Below, in pieces: positions 55,901-63,657 of a DNA stretch of 64,000 bases. Origin of the DNA: Mucilaginibacter sp. SG564 (lineage in GTDB: Bacteria > Bacteroidota > Bacteroidia > Sphingobacteriales > Sphingobacteriaceae). The translations under genes and the position numbers were made by a program. The notes under the pieces were generated by a model. It was given only the letters and a program-made list of their open reading frames with translations, ran no database searches and had not been told where the DNA came from. How positions within the stretch are numbered: the stretch's first letter is position 1; every line of letters starts with the position of its first letter. The stretch lies in contig NZ_JABGNA010000001.1 of the NCBI RefSeq assembly GCF_013149275.1, forward strand, positions 372,001-436,000. The letters are read 5' to 3'.

Positions 55901-56488
55901 GCGCCATAAAATGGGATGGCACCAGGCCGGGTTGCCGCCCATTATGTAAAAGCAATCGGCCAGTTCAATATCATCATAACAAAGCGGTACGCTATCCTCG
56001 CCCAAAGCAATTTTGTAAGCGGCTACAGCACTGCTCATACATAAACGCGAATTGGTATCCAGGTTATTACTGCCGATAAAACCCTTCATCAGTTTATTAA
56101 TCACATAGTACTCTTCGGTTAAACATTGACCCGAAGCATAAAAGGCAACTGAATCAGGGCCATATTTATCGATAAAAGTTTTAAAAACAGCAGCGGTGCG
56201 ATCGAGCGCTTCATCCCAGCTTACCTGTTGCATGGGCATACTTTTATTGTAACGCATTTGGGGGTACAGCAGGCGGTCACTTTTATCATTCACGGTATGG
56301 TGCAGGTTCATGCCCTTACTACAAAGCATCCCCTTGTTTACCGGATGATCTTTATCGCCCTGTAGTGTAACATTGCCATTCTTTTCTTTATTCAGCACAA
56401 CGCCGCAACCCACCCCACAATAACAGCAGGTAGAGGTTACGGCATTGACGGTTAACCTGTTTTTTGATGATGATGCTTTTACGCTCAT
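52955..56488 (-). CDS. Assimilatory nitrate reductase fused to FAD/NAD oxidoreductase and BFD-like domain
   Basis: Cytoplasmic molybdoenzyme of 1177 aa reducing nitrate to nitrite. The N-terminal 4Fe-4S site uses C21, C24, C28 and C56 ([16 protein letters not shown]). The Mo-bis-MGD catalytic domain spans to about 570 ([48 protein letters not shown]). The dinucleotide-binding domain (about 590-710) contains [18 protein letters not shown], typical of NasA/NarB. From about 718 an NirB-type FAD/NAD(P)H oxidoreductase begins ([55 protein letters not shown]). A BFD-like 2Fe-2S domain ends the protein ([22 protein letters not shown]). The fusion supplies its own electron donor, which NasA usually gets from a separate NasC. 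Confidence 0.92.
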   Translation of the reverse strand: [1177 protein letters not shown]

Positions 56489-56493
56489 TATGT

Positions 56494-57789
56494 TTATGCC
56501 ATACTGCCCGCTATTACCGGGTCAGTTTCTGTACTGGGAATAGTTTGTTTATAAAAACGGGTAATGAAAACAATTACGGCCACAGCAATAACCGTGTAGC
56601 CGATATAGGTAAATGCCTGCACATAAGTAATAGCGTTAGATTTGAACAGGAAACCGAACAGCATTCCTCCAAAATTTCCTCCGGCGCCAACTATGCCGCT
56701 TACCAACCCCACATTTTTGGTATTTACAAATGGCACTATACCATAGGTAGCACCGTTAGCCATTTTAAGGAAAAGCGCGAATGATAACATGGAAACGATA
56801 GCCGCCAGCAAGGTGCCCGATTGCGCGAACAGTGTCAGGCCCAGGCCTTCAAACAATAATACACCGGCCAACAGCAAACCTTTGCCGCGCATACCAAACT
56901 TACGACCAACCTTGTCTGATACAATGCCACCCAATGCACGGGCAAACAGGTTCATAAAGCCGAATATGCCCGCCCAAAAACCGGCTTGGCTTTGCGACAG
57001 GTGGAATGAATCTACAAAGTGAAGGGAGGCCACGTTATCAAAAGTGATCTCCATACCAAAACACATAGCATAAGCCATGGTCAGGGCCCAGATACGCCAG
57101 TCGGCCAATACCCTCCAGTCGGTTTTAGTTGATTTGCCTTGGGTATATCCAATTTCATCATAGTTACCATTGGGGGTATCCTTGGTGTATTTATAATATA
57201 GGTAGGCGATAACCAGCATCATTACTCCGGGTACGATCATGGCATATCGCCAGGCTTCTGCCTTGGTATAGCCAAAACCCACTATGGCTGCAAATATTAA
57301 CGGCATCACCATATTGGTTACACCTCCGCCCAGGTTGCCCCAGCCGCCGGTTACCGCATTTGCCGTACCCTTTAACTGTGGTGCAAACATCATAGAGGTA
57401 TGAAACTGCGTGATCACAAATGAGGCTCCGATAATGCCAATAGCCAGTCTGAACAATAAAAAGGTGGTGTAATCGTGTGCGAGCCCTACAAAAAATACAG
57501 GCAATGAACCCACCAGCAATAACCTGATGGCGGTTTTACGCGGCCCCCAGGTATCGCAAAGTTTACCAATAATCAAACGGGCTATAATAGTTGCCGATAC
57601 TGAAGCGATGATGATATTACCCACCTGGCCCTTGGTTAAATGTAGTTCGGCGCGAATGGTGGGCATCAGCGGAGCCAGGCCAAACCAGCCAAAAAAGCAC
57701 ACAAAAAACATGAGCCAGGTAATGTGGAATGTGCGCATTTGCACGCCTTTTACTGAGAATATATTGAGTTTAGTAAGTTGATTTTCCAT
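56494..57789 (-). CDS. NarK/NasA-type nitrate/nitrite MFS transporter
   Basis: Inner-membrane transporter of 431 aa with 12 predicted helices. The start TFHITWLMFFVCFFGWFGLAPLMPTIRAEL, the loop IGKLCDTWGPRKTAI, and the two glycine-rich nitrate signatures (GIIGASFVITQFHTSMMFAPQLKGTANAVTGGWGNLGGGVTN, and GIVGAGGNFGGMLFG) are those of the nitrate/nitrite porter family. The arginine in MMxR-type positions was not checked. Its stop is five bases from the nitrate reductase start codon, so it brings nitrate in for that enzyme. Confidence 0.93.
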   Translation of the reverse strand: MENQLTKLNIFSVKGVQMRTFHITWLMFFVCFFGWFGLAPLMPTIRAELHLTKGQVGNIIIASVSATIIARLIIGKLCDTWGPRKTAIRLLLVGSLPVFFVGLAHDYTTFLLFRLAIGIIGASFVITQFHTSMMFAPQLKGTANAVTGGWGNLGGGVTNMVMPLIFAAIVGFGYTKAEAWRYAMIVPGVMMLVIAYLYYKYTKDTPNGNYDEIGYTQGKSTKTDWRVLADWRIWALTMAYAMCFGMEITFDNVASLHFVDSFHLSQSQAGFWAGIFGFMNLFARALGGIVSDKVGRKFGMRGKGLLLAGVLLFEGLGLTLFAQSGTLLAAIVSMLSFALFLKMANGATYGIVPFVNTKNVGLVSGIVGAGGNFGGMLFGFLFKSNAITYVQAFTYIGYTVIAVAVIVFITRFYKQTIPSTETDPVIAGSMA

Positions 57790-57813
57790 AATTCTGAATT
57801 TTAAAAGCAGGGG

Positions 57814-59355
57814 TTATTTATTTAAAAATTCGGGTTTGATGTTAAGCTGCAGGTAGGCCCATACTGGTTTTAAATTAGCGGCGCCGGGTGTGATATTTTT
57901 GGCGTACTCCATACTGCGGGTAGCCGCCATGTAGGAAAAGCCAAGGTCGATTCCTGTAAACTTATTGAGCTTATAGCCGGTAGTGAGGTCAAACTCAGTA
58001 CCGAGGTATTTACTTACCGGTTGGCCATTAATGTCTTTCTGATCTTTAGCCAGCATAAAATAATGGTTGGCCAACTCTGTTGTAAACCTACTGTTTGATG
58101 AGGTATACTTTATTTTTAAATACGGATTACTCAAACCACCCGTTGGCGAACCACTTACCGCATAAAAATAATCCATGTATCCCCAAAACTTATGGGGCGT
58201 GCCATACAAGGGATCGAAACGGTGGTTGGTTTTTGAAGTAGAAAAAGCATCGTTACCAGAAAGATAGTCCCAACCAGCCGTATAGCTTAACACATTGGGT
58301 TTATAGGTCACCGAAGCCGTAAAAGTATACGCGCTTAATTCCGATCCATCGCGATCATGACCGCCCTGGTAGTAAAACCCGCCGGTTAATGCCAGCTGAT
58401 TTTTATCGCCAAAGGCCGGATTGATTAACAGCCCGGTGGTATAACGGGTATTGACACCCGTTTGGTTAAAACGTTTACCATATACATAACCCACATCGGT
58501 ACCTGAAGTATTTTTAACCGAATCCAGTATGTATTTACTAAACTGATCGGCCAGGAACAAACCTGACACTTTGGTTTTACTGAATTTTTTGGCCACATAC
58601 AAATACTCCAAAGCTTTATAGTTTTGAGTTGCCGCGTTACTGCCGGGAGAGTTTAAATAAGCGGGGCTGCCATTTTTAGCGCTCAGTCCGGCACTGTTGA
58701 TCAGCGGGATCAGGTTTGCTGGGGTATTGACCAGATTCCCTTTACTGTCTTTTACTGTAGCGGGGATATTTGCGGGAGTATAAAAGGTACCATTATAATT
58801 AATAGCATCGGAGTTTTGATTAAATGCCGCACCAAGATCAAGCTGCCAGCCATTTTGCAATAATTTTAATACAATGGCATCATGGCGCCGTCCCTGTTGT
58901 GTCCAATCCAGGTTACCCAGCAAGCGTTCATCATCATAAACCAGTTCCTGCCGCCCGGCTTTGATGGCAAAATAATCAACTGGGGAGATCTTAAAGGAAG
59001 TGTCTTTTTTGTTGGATAAAATAATTTCGGCCCAGGCTTCATGCAGACTTAGTTTATTGCCATCAGCAGGGGTTATGGTAGATGCATCCTGACCCCATAG
59101 CCTGACATCCTGAACCGAGGTGTGAAAAATAAGTTTGCTCGATTTATAATCAAGCGTTAAACGCGTTCGCTGGGAAACAAACGCTGCATCTTTGTACCCG
59201 CTGGTTTGCAGGGTACCGTACCCATCCCTGAATTCGCCCCTGGTGCGTAACTGCCCCGCGAACGATAGCTGTGCATTTGCATCAGAAAAAGAAAAACAGA
59301 TTAAGAAAAATGCAATAGCAGGAATAGTGTATTGGTTTAATACATTTTTGTACAT
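57814..59355 (-). CDS. Alginate-export-family outer membrane porin in the nitrate operon
   Basis: Outer-membrane beta-barrel of 513 aa. The signal peptide ends at SDANAQ (about residue 29). The pattern LSFAGQLRTRGEFRDGY, FVSQRTRLTLDYKS, TSVQDVRLWGQDAS, and FAIKAGRQELVYDDERLLGNLDWTQQGRRHDAIVLKL is typical of Alginate_exp (PF13372) barrels in Bacteroidota. It is the first gene of the nitrate operon, 24 bp before the transporter gene, and probably lets nitrate or another small anion cross the outer membrane. No alginate genes are near, so the family name should not be read as function. Confidence 0.85.
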   Translation of the reverse strand: MYKNVLNQYTIPAIAFFLICFSFSDANAQLSFAGQLRTRGEFRDGYGTLQTSGYKDAAFVSQRTRLTLDYKSSKLIFHTSVQDVRLWGQDASTITPADGNKLSLHEAWAEIILSNKKDTSFKISPVDYFAIKAGRQELVYDDERLLGNLDWTQQGRRHDAIVLKLLQNGWQLDLGAAFNQNSDAINYNGTFYTPANIPATVKDSKGNLVNTPANLIPLINSAGLSAKNGSPAYLNSPGSNAATQNYKALEYLYVAKKFSKTKVSGLFLADQFSKYILDSVKNTSGTDVGYVYGKRFNQTGVNTRYTTGLLINPAFGDKNQLALTGGFYYQGGHDRDGSELSAYTFTASVTYKPNVLSYTAGWDYLSGNDAFSTSKTNHRFDPLYGTPHKFWGYMDYFYAVSGSPTGGLSNPYLKIKYTSSNSRFTTELANHYFMLAKDQKDINGQPVSKYLGTEFDLTTGYKLNKFTGIDLGFSYMAATRSMEYAKNITPGAANLKPVWAYLQLNIKPEFLNK

Positions 59356-59847
59356 TTGAGATAGTTTTTTATTTGTTAAAGCAATGAAAACTGTTTAACC
59401 CTGTCTGGGAATGCGACCTCCCGGCAGGGCTTTTTTATGTTTTGTGTCTAAATGTTTATATCCATAGGCATTTATTTTGCTATTCTTTCTTTTTTAAATT
59501 TTAATTGTCATAAATATATCCAAATTGATGTTATGTATCAATTTTTATAATGTTAATTTGAAATTTTTATGATTTAAATCATAAAAACTAATTTTTTTAT
59601 AAAATTATCAATTTATTACATCGTAAAAATCATGTAAATAACATTTTCATAATAATAATTTCATAATTGTTAAATAAAAATCATCATTATGTTTGTTTTA
59701 TTTAATAAATAATGTGTTTTTTTGATTTAATTTATTATGAATTGTTAATATTGTTGATTAATTGTGTTTAAATTTGTGTTATTTTCAATAAAATTAGATT
59801 TATATCGATAATTGTATTGTTTTTGTGGCTTAAAAATAGATTAAAAT
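59356..59847. other. Very AT-rich leader and promoter region of the nitrate operon
   Basis: About 490 bp with long A/T runs and no gene. It carries the hairpin at 59399-59429. No full promoter consensus was found on the minus strand. Confidence 0.5.
59399..59429. promoter_or_regulatory. GC-rich hairpin in the nitrate operon leader
   Basis: CCCTG (59399-59403) and GGGA (59407-59410) pair with TCCC (59419-59422) and CAGGG (59425-59429). On the plus strand a T6 tract follows. On the minus strand the hairpin would lie 44-74 nt before the porin start codon, in the 5' leader. It could be an antitermination or attenuation site for the nitrate operon, or a plus-strand terminator with no visible gene to serve. 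Confidence 0.45.
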
Positions 59848-59885
59848 AAAAATCCCTCAAAAAATTCGAACTTTGAGGGATTTTT
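59848..59885. terminator. Bidirectional terminator after nirBD
   Basis: AAAAATCCCTCAAA (59848-59861) pairs perfectly with TTTGAGGGATTTTT (59872-59885). In the minus direction the stem is followed by T-rich sequence, which fits termination of the nirB-nirD transcript 45 bp after the nirD stop. Confidence 0.85.
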
Positions 59886-59929
59886 ATTTGTAAAAGATAG
59901 AAGTGATTTGAATTTCAAGTAAATTTAAG

Positions 59930-60280
59930 CTAAATAATGCCAATATAGACCCTTTCGTTATCTACTTTTACGGGATAAGTTTTAATTTGATAGTCTTCAT
60001 CTGTTAGGCACTCGCCTGTTAAAAGCGAGAATGTTTTTTTATGAAACGGACAAGCCACCTTGGGATTGCAATCATCACCGGTGCTGCCAATCATCCCGCG
60101 CGAAAGCGCCATCTGTTGTTTATGAGGGCAGAGGTTTTGTGTAGCGTACCATTCTCCCCTGCGGGAGAAATTATATAACGCTATTTGCTCATTGCCGTGT
60201 TTTACACATACACCCCCGTTTTCGGGTACGTCATCTGTGTAGCAAGCTAATATCCATTCAATATCTGTTACTGTTTCCAT
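59930..60280 (-). CDS. nirD: Nitrite reductase small subunit, Rieske type
   Basis: Rieske-type 2Fe-2S protein of 116 aa that partners NirB in NADH-dependent reduction of nitrite to ammonium. The two cluster motifs are NLCPHKQQMAL (C-x-H) and VACPFHKKTFSLLTGECL (C-x-x-H), with the spacing of NirD. Unusually for a Rieske protein but as in some NirD members, the first motif carries lysine after histidine. It lies 51 bp after the nirB stop on the same strand. Confidence 0.9.
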   Translation of the reverse strand: METVTDIEWILACYTDDVPENGGVCVKHGNEQIALYNFSRRGEWYATQNLCPHKQQMALSRGMIGSTGDDCNPKVACPFHKKTFSLLTGECLTDEDYQIKTYPVKVDNERVYIGII

Positions 60281-60331
60281 GATAGTATTCTTTAGTCCGG
60301 AAGTTTGTTTTTTTTTAAAGATTTATGATAT

Positions 60332-62821
60332 TTACCATTGCGCTTTTACCTGCTCGCGCATGGCTTCAAATTTTATAGAAGGATCTTTTTCTTCGGGCGC
60401 ATTGATAAAGTGAGCGAAGCGCTTGCGCAGATTGGGGCTTCCAATAACTTCCTTCCATTCGCAATGATAGGTGTTAACCAGTTGTTGCATTTCCTCGTCC
60501 AGCTTTTCGGCAATACCCAGGCTGTCATTGATTACCACATTTTTGAGATAGCTCATGCCGCCTTCCATTTTATTGAGCCAGGTAGCAGTACGGGTTAGCG
60601 GGTCGGCGGTTTTGATATAAAACATCAGGAACCGGTCTATGTATTTGATACAGGTGGTGCTGTCAATATCTGTGGCCAGTAGTTGTGCATGTTGCGGCTT
60701 GGAGCCTCCATTGCCACAAACGTATAGGTTCCAGCCTTTTTCGGTAGCTATAATGCCAAAGTCTTTTGATTGTGCTTCAGCGCATTCGCGGATGCAGCCG
60801 CTTACGCCACCCTTGATCTTGTGGGGGGCACGGATGCCTTTGTATCTTTCTTCAATTTCAATAGCAAAGGATACGCTGTCGTGTAAGCCGAATCGGCACC
60901 ATGTGCTGCCCACGCAACTTTTGACAGTTCGTAGTGCCTTGCCGTAGGCGTGTCCGCTCTCAAAGCCGGCGTCTATTAGTTCTTTCCATATCTCGGGCAG
61001 GTCATTTAAGTGAGCTCCAAACATATCTATACGTTGGCCGCCCGTTATTTTAGTATAAAGACCGTATTTTTTAGCTACTTGTCCGATTATGATCAGCTTG
61101 TCAGGGGTGATCTCACCGCCGGGGATTCGAGGCACTACCGAGTAAGTGCCGCCTTTTTGTATATTGGCCAGGTAGCGGTCATTGCTATCCTGGATGGTAT
61201 CCTGCTTTACGATTACATCATTCCATAAGCTTGACAGAATGCTGGCCACGGCGGGTTTACAGATTTCGCAGCCATCTCCTTTGCCGAAATGGTCAAGTAC
61301 TAGGTCGTAATTTTTAACTTTGTTTATTTTAACCAGATCAAACAATTCTTGACGGGAATATTCAAAATGCTCGCATATTACATTTTTAACATATTGACCA
61401 TTTTTCTTCATAGTGCCGGCTATAAGATCTTTTACCAATGGTACACAGCCACCACAGCCCGTACCTGCTTTAGTGCATTTTTTAATATCATCAATGCTAC
61501 AGGCTCCATCATTAACTGCCGAACAGATAGCCGACTTACTCACCGCTTCGCATGAGCAGATCAATGCATCATCAGGCAAACTTATTACACCAGTACCCTC
61601 GCTATCCTCAGTACCCCTGGAGCCCAATATTAGATCCTCCGGATTGGGCGGCAGGGTGATTTTATTATTAACGGTTTGCAGCAGCATATTATAGGCATCT
61701 GCATCGCCAATTAAAATGCCACCCAGTAGGTATTTGCCATTATTACTGATATTGATACGTTTATATATACCCTTGTGTGTATCTTCAAATATGATGGTAC
61801 GACAATCTGGCTCTGTGATAAAAGCATCGCCAAAGCTTGCTACATCAACCCCGATCAGTTTGAGCTTAGTGCTCATATCATAGCCGTAAAATCCTTTCTC
61901 ATGCCCTGTTAAATAAGAGGCCACCACATCAGCCATTTCATAACCCGGGGCAACAAGGCCATATATCATACCTTCGTAAAGGGCGCATTCGCCAATAGCG
62001 AAGATGTGCTCGTCGCTGGTTTGCATCTTTTCGTTAACGATAATTCCGCCACGGGTACCTGTATGCAGGCCTGCTAGTTTGGCTAATTCATCACGGGGAC
62101 GGATACCAGCAGAGATGACCATCATGTCAATGGGGAGGCTGGTATCGTCATTAAATTTCAGCGCTTCAATTTTGTGGTCTCCAACAAATGCTGCAGTGTT
62201 TTTATTGAGGTGGATATTTAAACCCAGGTTTTTTAGTTTAGATAAAAGCATCCCGCTGCCCGTAGAGTCTATTTGTCGGGGCATTAGGCGAGGGGCAAAT
62301 TCAATTACGTGTGTTTCTTCGACGCCAAGATCTATCAATGCTTTTGCTGCTTCGAGGCCTAATAACCCTCCGCCCATTACGGCGCCAACTTTAGCATTGG
62401 TGGCGTAAGTTTTGATCAGTTCCAGGTCATCAATGCTACGGTAAACAAATACGCCTTCTTTTTCGACACCCGGGATGTCGGGGACGAAAGCTGATGATCC
62501 CGTGGCTAATACCAGATAATCATATTTGATGGTAAGTCCTTTGAGGGAGTGGATTGTTTTTTCTGAGCGATTTATTTCCTGAACGGGATCATTAAGATGT
62601 AGTTCTATATTGTTGTCGGTATACCATGAGCTAGTAGATAGCGATAAGTCGCTTGCTGTTTTGCCGTTAAAATACTCACTAAGATGCACCCTATCGTAAG
62701 CAATACGGGGCTCTTCACCGAAAACAATGACATTGAAATGAGATGATCGGGTTAATAATTTTTCGCAAAACTTGTAACCCACCATTCCATTGCCAACAAC
62801 TACGATGGTTGGTTGAAACAT
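60332..62821 (-). CDS. nirB: Assimilatory nitrite reductase (NADH) large subunit
   Basis: Cytoplasmic siroheme enzyme of 829 aa reducing nitrite to ammonium. The N-terminal FAD/NAD(P)H oxidoreductase (about 1-310) contains [33 protein letters not shown], and [17 protein letters not shown]. A BFD-like 2Fe-2S domain ([16 protein letters not shown] to [11 protein letters not shown], about 420-475) and a second cysteine-containing linker ([11 protein letters not shown]) follow. The siroheme/4Fe-4S half has [17 protein letters not shown] and [21 protein letters not shown], giving C-x5-C and C-x3-C ligands. Length and order match NirB. It forms its own two-gene unit with nirD, separate from the nitrate reductase operon. 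Confidence 0.94.
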   Translation of the reverse strand: [829 protein letters not shown]

Positions 62822-62858
62822 AATGTTTTTTTTAAATGTTAAAGCAAAAACTGTATCT

Positions 62859-62892
62859 ATAATGCATTGTAGTTGCGACCTTAATGCATTAT
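62859..62892. promoter_or_regulatory. Perfect 10-bp inverted repeat upstream of nirB
   Basis: ATAATGCATT (62859-62868) and AATGCATTAT (62883-62892) are exact inverted copies separated by 14 bp, 38 to 71 bp upstream of the nirB start codon. It could be a dimeric regulator's site or a leader hairpin. Confidence 0.5.
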
Positions 62893-63104
62893 GATAACAA
62901 TATTAACCAATTAAATTAATATTTCAATTTTTTAGGCGGTAAAAAATTAATTTTTTGAACATTTTTATGATATTTATAATATTTAAATGTTTTTTTATTT
63001 TTAAAATTGAATTTTTTTATGATTTTGGTCGTTTTTGCATAGTTTAAATTGATTATAATTGATAGAAATTTGAATTTTTGTTTGAATTAGTTGTTTTTTA
63101 GGAT

Positions 63105-63455
63105 ATGAAAATTAGAATAAAAGGAAATTCAATACGCTATCGGCTCACTAAAACCGATGTGGAACGTTTTTCGAATAATGGATATTTGCAAGAGCAAACG
63201 GTTTTTGGTAATGGTGTATTAACTTACGCTTTGCAAGTTTTTGACTCCAATCAGCTTTCGGCGAGTTTTGAAGATAATAAAATAACCATTTTTATGCCAG
63301 ATACTATGGTTGAAAGTTGGGTGACGACAGATAAGGTAGGATTTGAAGACATCATTGCGCCGCTTCACCTGCTCATCGAAAAAGATTTTAAATGTTTAGA
63401 TAATGTAGCCGAAGATCAAAGTGATAACTACCCTAATCCTTTATTACATTGTTAA
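63105..63455 (+). CDS. DUF7009-like small protein
   Basis: Soluble protein of 116 aa with no signal peptide or membrane segment. The N-terminus MKIRIKGNSIRYRLTKTDVERF is the pattern I recall for the DUF7009 family found in many bacteria and often encoded near assimilation genes. Its function is unknown to me. The rest is a beta-rich sequence with a conserved-looking VGFEDIIAPLHLLIEKDF segment, ending in two cysteine-free blocks and a terminal Cys. It is divergent from nirB, sharing an AT-rich 280-bp spacer, so a link to nitrogen assimilation is possible. Confidence 0.7.
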   Translation: MKIRIKGNSIRYRLTKTDVERFSNNGYLQEQTVFGNGVLTYALQVFDSNQLSASFEDNKITIFMPDTMVESWVTTDKVGFEDIIAPLHLLIEKDFKCLDNVAEDQSDNYPNPLLHC

Positions 63456-63488
63456 ATAGAAAGAAATTGGTAGTTGTATAAGAAATAA

Positions 63489-63518
63489 AAAAGGCCTTAG
63501 CGGATGCTAAGGCCTTTT
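63489..63518. terminator. Bidirectional terminator between the DUF7009 gene and tRNA-Met
   Basis: AAAAGGCCTTAGC (63489-63501) pairs perfectly with GCTAAGGCCTTTT (63506-63518) around a 4-nt loop. It serves the plus-strand gene and the minus-strand tRNA. Confidence 0.88.
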
Positions 63519-63519
63519 G

Positions 63520-63593
63520 TGCGCCCACCTGGGCTCGAACCAGGGACCAAAAGATTATGAGTCTTCTACTCTAACCGACTGAGCTATAGGCGC
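63520..63593 (-). tRNA. tRNA-Met (anticodon CAT)
   Basis: On the minus strand a full cloverleaf is readable. The acceptor GCGCCTA pairs with TGGGCGC with one wobble. The D-arm has AGCTCAGTCGGTTAGAG. The anticodon loop CTCATAA has anticodon CAT, and the T-arm has GGTTCGAGCCC. The discriminator is A and CCA is not encoded. The 1-72 G-C pair argues for elongator rather than initiator tRNA. A tRNA-Ile2 with modified CAT cannot be fully excluded by sequence. Confidence 0.9.
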
Positions 63594-63657
63594 GGTTATT
63601 TGTTTTTGTTTGCGGGTGCAATTTTACATATTTGCCGTCAAATTACAAAACGCTTTT

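Noticed and set aside
62004..62408. 134-codon plus-strand ORF opposite nirB
   Set aside because: It is antisense to a clear nirB coding sequence and has no recognisable protein features.
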